A stretch of 5,845 nt of DNA from Methanosarcina sp. (GCA_017883485.1 JADGNM010000179.1:1-5845), one strand, 5' to 3'. Shown: positions 1-5,595, counted from the stretch's first letter. The notes: a model not told the origin generated them from the letters alone. Numbers and translations are program-made.

Positions 1-90
1 TAGATTTTGATCGGAATCAAAAAGAGGCGAGGGTCCACTTCATCCCCAACCTGAAGGTCGGGGTATTCGTGACCCTCTGCGCTCCCTAGT
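1..90 (+). mobile_element. Probable right-end / omega-RNA remnant of an IS200/IS605 (TnpB) element, partial
   Basis: The stretch folds as a nested structure. An outer 7-bp inverted repeat, GAGGGTC (29-35) with GACCCTC (71-77), encloses an inner hairpin at 44-63 in which CCCC (44-47) pairs with GGGG (60-63). The inner stem continues with ACC/GGT around a TGAA loop and one A/C mismatch. A C-rich hairpin followed by GGGGTATTCGTGACC resembles what I recall at the 3' end of many IS605-type tnpB genes, where the guide (omega) RNA overlaps the end of the gene. A short frame is open from the edge to a TAG at 87-89 and could be the end of a protein, but it is too short to identify. The call rests on structure and remembered resemblance; no transposase domain is visible. 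It could instead be an unrelated structured RNA or a terminator of an upstream gene. Confidence 0.45.
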
Positions 91-179
91 AATAAAATTC
101 ACTTTTAGATCCCTTTTTAGTAAGTAGGGCAAAATTTAAGTATTATTTTAATCAAAAAGTTTAAATGATATAAGGGAGC
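91..179. other. AT-rich intergenic spacer
   Basis: This AT-rich spacer lies between the IS-like structured end and the stop of the HD-domain gene. I see no ORF or RNA gene in it. Its only notable element is the A-run at 154-158, listed separately as a possible minus-strand terminator. Confidence 0.5.
150..160 (-). terminator. Possible oligo-T terminator of the CoA gene cluster
   Basis: On the minus strand a TTTTT run (plus-strand A154-A158) lies about 22 bases beyond the TAG stop of the HD-domain gene. Archaeal RNA polymerase often terminates at oligo-T tracts without a stable hairpin, so this is a reasonable 3' end for the minus-strand operon. No strong stem precedes it, and in AT-rich DNA such runs are common. 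Confidence 0.3.
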
Positions 180-824
180 CTATTTTATGCCTTTAACATT
201 ATCTTGAAGCTCTTCAAGATAAAGGCGCATAATCTTCAGCCTTTCTTCGGCAATCCTCTTCGAGGTACTCGTATTTAATTTATCAGGAATCGTGAAGGGC
301 TTATAACGCATGTATTCATTAAAACCCTCAATAGGGTCTTCAATATATACAGTCTTTTTCGAACTCCCCTTGTCTATTCCTGTTGTGTATTTCAGCATTC
401 TGAGAGCTCCCATGGAAAAAACAGCCCTGAAAATTCCGACCGCTCCAAGGGCGTCAAGTCTATCTGCATCCTGCAAAATCCTGGCTTCAATTGTGTCGGG
501 GCTTTTTCCTCCGCTGAAACGGTGGGTCAGGATGCAGCCTGCAATGGCTTCGATAAGCTCTTTTCCGAGACCTGCTTTCCCAAGGAATTCGGAGGCTATC
601 ACCGCGCTGTACAGGGCATGGTCCCCGCCTTCTTCGTGTTCCTTTACAACACCTACATCATGGAGGAGAGCAGCAAGCCGGAGTATAAAGGGATCTCCTC
701 CTTCCTCTTTACAAATTTCCAGGCAGAGCGTCTCTACTCTGTTAATGTGCCCCATATCATGGGAGCTGGGCTCCCCTTCCAGAAAAGAGGCTGCAAATTC
801 CCTTGTTTTTTCAATCAGGTCCAT
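180..824 (-). CDS. HD-domain metal-dependent phosphohydrolase
   Basis: This 214-residue protein has the HD superfamily signature, usually a metal-dependent phosphohydrolase or nucleotidase of the cytosol. The N-terminal helix carries HINR (H26, R29). The metal-binding pair is LLHDVG (H55, D56). D68-H69 and H101 in ILTHRFSG follow, then the QDADRLDALGAVG block (118-130) with D121 and D124. The layout and length resemble the small stand-alone YedJ-like HD proteins. The reading frame is open up to 923, inside the PPS gene, but I start at the ATG at 824 because it lies 16 bases after the PPS stop and leads straight into the conserved helix. The longer start would add 33 residues and an 83-base overlap. 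The ribosome-binding site is weak, suggesting coupling to PPS. The stop is TAG, which matters if the host reads UAG as pyrrolysine. The substrate is unknown; a role near CoA metabolism is only positional inference. Confidence 0.85.
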   Translation of the reverse strand: MDLIEKTREFAASFLEGEPSSHDMGHINRVETLCLEICKEEGGDPFILRLAALLHDVGVVKEHEEGGDHALYSAVIASEFLGKAGLGKELIEAIAGCILTHRFSGGKSPDTIEARILQDADRLDALGAVGIFRAVFSMGALRMLKYTTGIDKGSSKKTVYIEDPIEGFNEYMRYKPFTIPDKLNTSTSKRIAEERLKIMRLYLEELQDNVKGIK

Positions 825-840
825 TTTCAAAAACCATGTT

Positions 841-1602
841 TCAATATTCCATTTCAGCAGTAATTGCCTTGAGATGTTCCTGGATTTCAGAAATCGCATC
901 TGAGAGGACTTTTTTGTTATCATAAGTCGTAATAAGCTTCACCAGCTCATCTTTACTCTCATGCTTCATTTCCCCGGCAAACTTGACCATATTTTCAAGA
1001 GCCCGGGTAAGATTATCCACAATTGAGATTGTAGCGGTCCTCGAGGTCCGGGAAAGGGGATTGAGGTCAATTGTTATGACAGTTTTGCCCATTTCTACGA
1101 GTTTTTCGCAGCGGTCTCCATCTTCTAATGGAACCAGCACTACATCTGCAGTATAGATCCCCTTGCTTTCCACAAGCCGTCTGGAATGGGAGAGTTCAAG
1201 GCTCGCATCCGGATTTTTTCCGAGTACTTCTGAAGCCCCGTTGGCTTTCAGCTGTTCTATAATAAGGTGCACCCGTGTTTCAGTCCTGTGAAAGAGATTC
1301 ACCTCAAGCCTGGCTCCTGTAATATCTGCGAGAGCAACCACCTTGTCAGGAGTTAAGGCTGCTACATTGCCGTTTACGGAAATTACCGGGTTCTTTGCCA
1401 GAAGAAAGGCAGCAACCGCAGCCCTTTCAGCATACAGAGCAGACTCGGTACTCCGCTCACCTATAAGGTAATCGAAGCTTTCGCCTCTTCCCTGGGCAAT
1501 CAGCCCCTGAATGCTTGTAATTCCAATTTTTACCCCGGCTGCAACCTTTTCACGTGCGAGCAGGGATTCGTACCTCGGGTGATCTTTTGGTATCTCGGTC
1601 AT
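841..1602 (-). CDS. 4-phosphopantoate--beta-alanine ligase (phosphopantothenate synthetase, PPS)
   Basis: This cytosolic enzyme performs the ATP-dependent condensation of 4-phosphopantoate with beta-alanine to 4'-phosphopantothenate (EC 6.3.2.36), the archaeal replacement for bacterial pantothenate synthetase. The 253 residues cover the whole family (PF02006, COG1701) with its known blocks in order: HPRY (8-11), GLIAQGRGESFDYLIGE (33-49), PVISVNGN (72-79), LEVNLF (99-104), VPLEDGDR (157-164), IDLNPLSRTSRTA (178-190) and IVDN (194-197). The ATG at 1602 puts HPRY at its usual place near the N-terminus, with an AAAGGT-like ribosome-binding site about ten bases upstream. The C-terminal ~45 residues are a charged helical tail. 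I remember the second block more often as AHGRGE, so Q37 may be a lineage variant. The gene sits between pantoate kinase, which makes its substrate, and the HD gene 16 bases downstream. It may have its own promoter in the 165-base gap upstream. Confidence 0.95.
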   Translation of the reverse strand: MTEIPKDHPRYESLLAREKVAAGVKIGITSIQGLIAQGRGESFDYLIGERSTESALYAERAAVAAFLLAKNPVISVNGNVAALTPDKVVALADITGARLEVNLFHRTETRVHLIIEQLKANGASEVLGKNPDASLELSHSRRLVESKGIYTADVVLVPLEDGDRCEKLVEMGKTVITIDLNPLSRTSRTATISIVDNLTRALENMVKFAGEMKHESKDELVKLITTYDNKKVLSDAISEIQEHLKAITAEMEY

Positions 1603-1634
1603 TTCTGTGTTTACCTTTTATGTGTTTCCTTTTT

Positions 1635-1650
1635 GCTTGTTATTTAATTC
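1635..1650 (-). promoter_or_regulatory. Possible internal promoter (TATA-like) for the PPS-HD pair
   Basis: Read on the minus strand, GAATTAAATAACAAG contains AATTAAATA (plus 1641-1649), a fair archaeal TATA-box match about 40 bases before the PPS ATG. Initiation some 25 bases downstream would give a leader of roughly 15-20 bases. No clear BRE precedes it, and the whole gap is AT-rich, so the call is weak. Confidence 0.3.
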
Positions 1651-1717
1651 TATCCTGTCTTGTTTATTACTTTATGCCTGAAAAGGACTCAATTAGAGCT
1701 GGAAGGTTTTCAATATC

Positions 1718-1750
1718 GAATTAATCTACCTGCCTAATTCAAAAAGGAAA
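1718..1750 (-). terminator. Possible terminator region after pantoate kinase
   Basis: About 20 bases past the PoK stop the minus strand reads TTTCCTTTTTG (plus 1740-1750), an oligo-T tract of the archaeal terminator type. Just beyond it lies an inverted repeat, GAATTA (1718-1723) with TAATTC (1735-1740) and an 11-base loop. The T-tract comes before the hairpin, so this is not a bacterial-style terminator. It may allow partial termination between PoK and PPS. Confidence 0.25.
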
Positions 1751-1768
1751 TGAAGTTTGACGTGAAGC

Positions 1769-2671
1769 TCAGTCATACATTAATTTTGGTGTACAGGTAC
1801 TGATATTATATTCCAGCACATCGCCGAATTCCTGAAGTGTTTCAAATAGAGGAAATTCCTGGGAATAGGGAGCAACTGCAAAAACCGTATCTCCAAGCAT
1901 TGACTGAGAAGCCAGCCCACCGCTCGCGTTCGCAGCTTCAATAATATCCTTTGCCCTGCTGCTCATAAGGCCGGTTTTACTTGCAAACTCTTTTGACTGG
2001 TACATGAAGTTTTCAAGAGTAGGTATTTTAAGCACTTCAGCCATTGCGGCTTTTCCTGCAGCATTAATTCTCCCGGCTGCGGCCATATCTTTCAGGATAG
2101 ACTTGGTTGGGATCTCCCCGAGCACTATGCAAAAAACCCTTGCTTCGTGAACTGGAATGCTGTCCACGAGTCCGAACTCCGGCCCTCCGGGATGCAGTCG
2201 AATTACCACTCCACCATTGGATTGACCGGCAACATCACCTAGCCCGCTGCAATTTATAACTTCTGCCACATGCGCATATTCGGTCAGGCTTTTTGCGGTC
2301 TGGTTCAGGGAAAGCGCCCTGTTCAGGGCATAGGCCGTCCCGATAGCTCCTGCGCCTGAAGCCCCAAACCCGCAACCTATAGGGATTTCTGCCCAGCTGC
2401 TAATCCTTGCAGGCATATCGGTAATCATCTCTGCAACTGTCCGGGTAGTCCTGCCTTCAACCTCCTTTCCATTGAGGAATATTTCCGTCTTCTCTACAGA
2501 TTCCCCAACCTTAACCTCAGTGGTAACTCCTCCGTTCAGGACAATCCCACAGCCTGTAGAACCCTTACGATGAGGGTTTTCATTCTCATGAATCTGGAAA
2601 AAACCTGTAATGTGTCCGGGGGCATAGGCTTTCGCAAAAAAGTTTTGTCCTTCACTCTGATGTTTGTGCAT
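1769..2671 (-). CDS. Pantoate kinase (PoK), GHMP kinase family
   Basis: This cytosolic enzyme phosphorylates pantoate to 4-phosphopantoate with ATP (EC 2.7.1.169), the first committed archaeal step towards CoA. The 300 residues match the archaeal GHMP kinase group COG1829. Motif 1 is AKAYAPGHITGFF (13-25). The glycine-rich phosphate-binding loop IPIGCGFGASGAGAIG (96-111) takes the place of the usual PxGxGxGSSAA. CSGLGDVAGQSNGGVVIR (141-158) carries a conserved Asp (D146), and motif 3 is GGLASQSMLGDTVFAV (251-266). The ATG at 2671 leaves about twelve residues before motif 1; the ribosome-binding site (AAAAGG) is modest. The gene follows coaBC by 57 bases and precedes PPS, which uses its product; that context separates it from other GHMP kinases such as homoserine or mevalonate kinase. 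Confidence 0.93.
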   Translation of the reverse strand: MHKHQSEGQNFFAKAYAPGHITGFFQIHENENPHRKGSTGCGIVLNGGVTTEVKVGESVEKTEIFLNGKEVEGRTTRTVAEMITDMPARISSWAEIPIGCGFGASGAGAIGTAYALNRALSLNQTAKSLTEYAHVAEVINCSGLGDVAGQSNGGVVIRLHPGGPEFGLVDSIPVHEARVFCIVLGEIPTKSILKDMAAAGRINAAGKAAMAEVLKIPTLENFMYQSKEFASKTGLMSSRAKDIIEAANASGGLASQSMLGDTVFAVAPYSQEFPLFETLQEFGDVLEYNISTCTPKLMYD

Positions 2672-2728
2672 AAAAACGCCTTTTCAAGATTTTGATCATT
2701 TTTCAATACAGATTACAAATGTTATTCG

Positions 2729-4093
2729 TCATTTTAAAAGCCCGGCTGCCTCTTCAAGGATAATAGCTGCGAGTTTGCGTTTGCTCCCGCTTATATGCCT
2801 GATTTTTCCTTTTTCCGTTCCGAGCAGGTAAAGTTCGTTATCTTCTGTGCCCATTCCACTTTTTTCGACGTCATTTGCTGCGATAAGGTCCAGTTTTGAC
2901 CCCTCAAGGGTTGCAGCAGCTCTTTCCAGGAGTTCTTCTCTTCCTACTCCAGTCTCAGCTTTAAAGCCAATAATCACAAGATCAGGGTATTTTTCGCGGC
3001 ATTCTTTTATCAGTTTGCGGGTAGGTTTAAGTCTCAACACAAGTTCTCCTCCCGATTTGATCTTCTCGGGAGAAGGCTCAGCCGTATAATCTGCAATTGC
3101 TGCTGCGCTGATCAGGATATCGTATCCTGTCTCCAGTTCGGACAGCACTTTATCTGTCATTTCGGCTGCACTTTCTACAAAGATCTCCCTGATCCCTGAA
3201 AGCCCCAGCCAATCCCTGTGTACCAGCGTTACATCAGCTCCTCTGCGGTAAGCTTCAAGAGCAAGTTCTTTGCCGGTTTTTCCTGAGGCACGGTTTGTAA
3301 GGATGCGAATAGGATCAAGACTTTCAGCAGTAGAACCGCTCGTGATAATTACTCTCCTTTTTTCAAGGCTCTTATTTCCAAGAGCCCTTTCTACCTCGAG
3401 CACTACCTCTTCATTTGCCGCAATTTTTGCAATTCCTTCTTCCAGTCTCGGACCAACTATAAAGATTCCCCAACTTTTCAATTTAGTTATATTCTCAATC
3501 ACAGCCGGGTGCCTGTACATTGACTCGTGCATTGCAGGGACAATCATTAAAGGCATTCCGGAGCCAAGAGCCGTTGTTGCAAAAGACGTAACAGCAGTAT
3601 CGTCTATCCCGTATGCTATTTTTCCGATGGTATTTGCCGTTGCAGGAGCTATTAAAAGGAGGTCAGCCCTGCCCTGAAGCCCGCAGAACTCCACATGCTC
3701 AACCCTGCCACCAAGTTCCGTAATAACAGGGTTTCCGGTAGCATAATGAAGGGCATCGGGATGCAGGATGTGCCTGGCAGCATCAGTCATAACGGCATGA
3801 ACTTCAGCGCCGTTTCTGATCAGTTCTCTTGCAAGTTCGACTACCCTGACTGCTGCAATACTCCCAGTAACGCCAAGAACTACAGTTTTCCCGGCAAGGG
3901 AAGAACTTCTCTGTCCTTCGATCCAGAGCGCAGGATGAAATTTTTCAGCTCTGAGCCCAGCAGCCCTTTGCCTGTCTTCGTCATCCATTGTGTTTACTCT
4001 ATCTGGCTCCCTTTGACCGGAGTTCTCCTGGTTTTGAGCCGTCTGATTCGTTTGGTCCGTCTGATCTTTAAAATCTTTTGATGGAATCTTCAT
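2729..4093 (-). CDS. coaBC: Bifunctional phosphopantothenoylcysteine decarboxylase / phosphopantothenate--cysteine ligase
   Basis: This fused flavoprotein (Dfp, EC 6.3.2.5 and 4.1.1.36) couples 4'-phosphopantothenate to cysteine and decarboxylates the product to 4'-phosphopantetheine. The CoaC half has the FMN-binding start VVLGVTGSIAAV (71-82), the likely catalytic histidine in VEHVEF (H133), APATANTIGK (149-158, the PASANT equivalent) and VPAMHESMYRHP (185-196). The CoaB half has ITSGSTAESLDPIRILTNRA (250-269) with N267, then SGKTGKELA; ISAAAIADY (328-336), EKIKS (343-347) and DLIAANDV (402-409) follow. The 454 residues exceed the usual ~400 because of a ~60-residue N-terminal extension rich in Gln, Asn and Thr. 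I keep the ATG at 4093 because GGTG sits five bases upstream; the alternative Met36 (3988) has only a distant purine stretch. The decarboxylase flap region, VGPRLEEGIAKIA (213-225), lacks the cysteine of bacterial enzymes. It is the first gene of the CoA cluster. Confidence 0.96.
   Translation of the reverse strand: MKIPSKDFKDQTDQTNQTAQNQENSGQREPDRVNTMDDEDRQRAAGLRAEKFHPALWIEGQRSSSLAGKTVVLGVTGSIAAVRVVELARELIRNGAEVHAVMTDAARHILHPDALHYATGNPVITELGGRVEHVEFCGLQGRADLLLIAPATANTIGKIAYGIDDTAVTSFATTALGSGMPLMIVPAMHESMYRHPAVIENITKLKSWGIFIVGPRLEEGIAKIAANEEVVLEVERALGNKSLEKRRVIITSGSTAESLDPIRILTNRASGKTGKELALEAYRRGADVTLVHRDWLGLSGIREIFVESAAEMTDKVLSELETGYDILISAAAIADYTAEPSPEKIKSGGELVLRLKPTRKLIKECREKYPDLVIIGFKAETGVGREELLERAAATLEGSKLDLIAANDVEKSGMGTEDNELYLLGTEKGKIRHISGSKRKLAAIILEEAAGLLK
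4034..4066 (-). repeat. Short internal repeat coding for a Q/N/T-rich tail of CoaBC
   Basis: CGTCTGAT occurs at 4040-4047 and again at 4058-4065, an 18-base offset that keeps the frame. It encodes part of the DQTDQTNQTAQNQE stretch (residues 10-23), a low-complexity hydrophilic tail outside the conserved CoaC fold. It looks like local slippage-type duplication and is probably disordered. Confidence 0.5.
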
Positions 4094-4135
4094 TTATGCA
4101 CCGGGTCTATAAGAGTTAGGTAAGTATGGAAGTTT

Positions 4136-4149
4136 TTCCTTTTAAGGAA
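4136..4149. promoter_or_regulatory. Near-palindrome upstream of coaBC, possible operator
   Basis: TTCCTT and AAGGAA form a 6+6 inverted repeat with a two-base centre. It lies 43-56 bases before the coaBC ATG, between that start and the TATA candidates, where a repressor dimer could block transcription. No regulator is encoded nearby, and a repeat this short in AT-rich DNA may be chance. Confidence 0.25.
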
Positions 4150-4169
4150 TAAGTCCTGAAAAACAAATT

Positions 4170-4203
4170 GACATTAAATACGATATTCTTAAAACTTTCG
4201 AAA
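4170..4203 (-). promoter_or_regulatory. Candidate promoter of coaBC
   Basis: Read on the minus strand, TTTCGAAAGTTTTAAG (plus 4188-4203) combines a BRE-like CGAAA with a TTTTAA TATA-like core. A second candidate, CGTATTTAATGTC, lies at plus 4170-4182. Initiation about 25 bases downstream would give a 5' leader of roughly 50-75 bases before the ATG at 4093. Either or both could be used; the assignment is by motif and position only. Confidence 0.35.
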
Positions 4204-4319
4204 TGAAACCGCAGGAACCAGTTACTTAGAACCGCAAACAAAAGAGAATCTCTCAAATGTGAACAAATAAGGAGTTTGACCCTTTTTTCATAATCAGTAG
4301 CTAGCTAATATGATCGAAG

Positions 4320-4454
4320 TAGAAGAGATGAAAATGATCAAAAATAGGAGAGATAATAGTTGAAAGTTAATCTAAAATGGCGGGAAGAAAATTTAAAGTC
4401 GATCCAAAACAAGAGAGAAGAAAATTAATTTTAAATAGAAGAGATAAAAATGAT
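4320..4454 (+). repeat. Imperfect 19-base direct repeat in the divergent region
   Basis: TAGAAGAGATGAAAATGAT (4320-4338) recurs as TAGAAGAGATAAAAATGAT (4436-4454), 18 of 19 bases identical with starts 116 bases apart. The copies flank further GA-rich sequence. This could be a duplicated regulatory site or the trace of a local duplication. Confidence 0.6.
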
Positions 4455-4489
4455 AGAGAGTTTAATCTTTCTAGAAATCCCATTGATGT

Positions 4490-4510
4490 CTAAAATATAA
4501 TCTGTAATCT
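4490..4510 (+). promoter_or_regulatory. Candidate TATA-box promoter of the VLRF1 gene
   Basis: AAATATAAT (4493-4501) is the best TATA-like element before the plus-strand gene. It is 51-59 bases upstream of the ATG, so a start about 25 bases downstream (near 4522) would leave a leader of about 30 bases. TAATCT occurs at 4498-4503 and again at 4505-4510, overlapping and following the TATA core, where a bound protein could control initiation. Confidence 0.4.
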
Positions 4511-4536
4511 AATTAAATCCGGAAGCAATCAAGAAC

Positions 4537-4549
4537 AGGAGAGGAAGGA
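4537..4549 (+). promoter_or_regulatory. Strong Shine-Dalgarno region of the VLRF1 gene
   Basis: A purine stretch, AGGAGAGGAAGGA, ends two bases before the ATG at 4552. Its AGGAG core fits the archaeal anti-Shine-Dalgarno sequence at normal spacing, which fixes the start codon. Confidence 0.7.
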
Positions 4550-4551
4550 AG

Positions 4552-5595
4552 ATGACCTCTAAAGAAAAGGCAAAAAGAGAGGCTGCTGATAACACAAAAA
4601 GGGGCCTTGGAACAATCATCGGAAAAATTTCAGGAAAAGGACAGTTCGAGCTTGAAATTGACCGGCTCAACTCCAGGATAGTTAAACTGGAATCCGACCT
4701 GCAAAGTACAAAAACTCAACTTGAAAAGAAAGAGGCTCTTGCAAGGCAGGCAGTTGCCGATAGACAGGAAGCTGAGGCCCGTTTAAACCAGGAGCTTGTC
4801 CGAACCCAGACTCTCTCCCACGAGCTTGAGAAAACCAGGGATGAGTCCCCGGAAAAGCTGGAGTTCCGCGGGATTGAGACCCTGAGTCCGTCTGCTGTCC
4901 AGGCTTACCTTTCCAAACTCAGTTCATTTCATTCTCCTGCAGAGGACCTGCTCACTGTTTATCTCCCTTACGGAACTTATTTCTCAGGCGTGCTGAGTGA
5001 AAAGATCCTTGATTTGATAGGGGAAAAGACCATCACTCTCCTTGAAAGACTTGACCGGGAAACCGGCCTGGCACTTTTCTATGACCTTCACAGAACGGTC
5101 TGCGAAGCTATAGTTCCTCCTATCCCGATTATATCTCCGTCCTGGCAACTTGGAGACAATTTTGAAACTTCTTTCCTTAAAGAGAGTTTGAGCAAGGACT
5201 ACCGCATGCTGGTCCTTATCTTGCATGCCGGCGAGTCTTTCATAGGTTTTGCTCCCGATGCTCGGATTTTCGATACCGGAGAGCTTATTCGGAGCAGTGT
5301 AAAGGAAAAGCACAGCAAGGGAGGCTTTAGTCAGCGCCGTTTTGAACGCCTCAGGGAAGAAGATATCGCTCACCATACGGGCAAAGTCTTTGAAGCCCTG
5401 GACAAAGTTCTCGAAGAAAATTCCCAGATTGACTTCATTATTATGAGTGGAGATCCTCAGCTCATAAAAGAGATCCAGAGGCGTCTTCCTCTTAATCTTG
5501 AGATAATTGAAAAGCCGTCGGATATCAAGGTCGAAAAAACAAGCGGTGAAGATATTCTCAGGACTGTTTTAAGCTCCAGACGGTACCTGCTGTGA
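4552..5595 (+). CDS. Vms1/ANKZF1-like release factor (VLRF1 family), probable peptidyl-tRNA hydrolase
   Basis: This 347-residue protein is a likely archaeal relative of Vms1/ANKZF1, eRF1-like hydrolases that cut the peptidyl-tRNA bond on stalled or split ribosomes. The first ~30 residues are basic (K/R-rich). Residues ~30-98 form a long charged heptad-like coiled coil. The globular part starts near 104 with LEFRGIETLSPSAVQAYLSK and runs into an alpha/beta domain. The diagnostic block is KEKHSKGGFSQRRFERLREE (251-270). Its GGFSQ aligns with the GSQ loop of Vms1, making Q261 the presumed catalytic glutamine in place of the GGQ of eRF1. The C-terminal part (IDFIIMSGDPQLIKEI, 293-308) resembles the eRF1-like domain after the loop. 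No membrane segment or zinc finger is seen. The gene appears monocistronic, transcribed away from the CoA cluster. Family assignment rests on the loop and fold pattern; activity is inferred. Confidence 0.82.
   Translation: MTSKEKAKREAADNTKRGLGTIIGKISGKGQFELEIDRLNSRIVKLESDLQSTKTQLEKKEALARQAVADRQEAEARLNQELVRTQTLSHELEKTRDESPEKLEFRGIETLSPSAVQAYLSKLSSFHSPAEDLLTVYLPYGTYFSGVLSEKILDLIGEKTITLLERLDRETGLALFYDLHRTVCEAIVPPIPIISPSWQLGDNFETSFLKESLSKDYRMLVLILHAGESFIGFAPDARIFDTGELIRSSVKEKHSKGGFSQRRFERLREEDIAHHTGKVFEALDKVLEENSQIDFIIMSGDPQLIKEIQRRLPLNLEIIEKPSDIKVEKTSGEDILRTVLSSRRYLL

Larger units (their letters stand above)
4094..4551. other. 458-base divergent intergenic region
   Basis: This region separates the start codons of coaBC (minus) and the VLRF1 gene (plus) and should hold both promoters. 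It is AT-rich. From about 4317 to 4462 the plus strand is strongly purine-rich, with many GA and AGA runs. It contains an imperfect 19-base direct repeat, four TAATCT hexamers, the palindrome TAGCTAGCTA (4298-4307), a near-palindrome at 4136-4149 and a doubtful 38-codon ORF (4377-4493). I see no tRNA, rRNA or known riboswitch in it. Confidence 0.7.

Noticed and set aside
310..903. Plus-strand open frames over the HD gene (310-903 and 522-863)
   Set aside because: They lie antisense to a well-supported gene, their translations show no recognisable motifs, and they are explained by the codon pattern of the real gene.
825..923. Longer N-terminus for the HD-domain protein, starting inside the PPS gene
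   Set aside because: It would overlap PPS by 83 bases and add 33 residues without HD-family features; the ATG at 824 gives a clean 16-base spacing and the normal domain start.
2847..4081. Plus-strand open frames over coaBC (2847-3089, 3270-3677, 3695-4081)
   Set aside because: They are antisense to conserved CoaBC motifs, with serine/proline-rich or hydrophobic translations typical of shadow frames.
4243..4253. AGAGA-A-TCTCT inverted repeat as a hairpin
   Set aside because: A five-bp stem with a one-base centre cannot form a stable RNA hairpin, and it has no positional link to a gene.
4298..4307. Palindrome TAGCTAGCTA as an operator
   Set aside because: It is perfect but short, far from either start codon, and built from an internal repeat; there is no support beyond symmetry.
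4984..5376. Minus-strand open frame within the VLRF1 gene
   Set aside because: It is antisense to the catalytic-loop coding region, with no motif and no promoter or ribosome-binding site.
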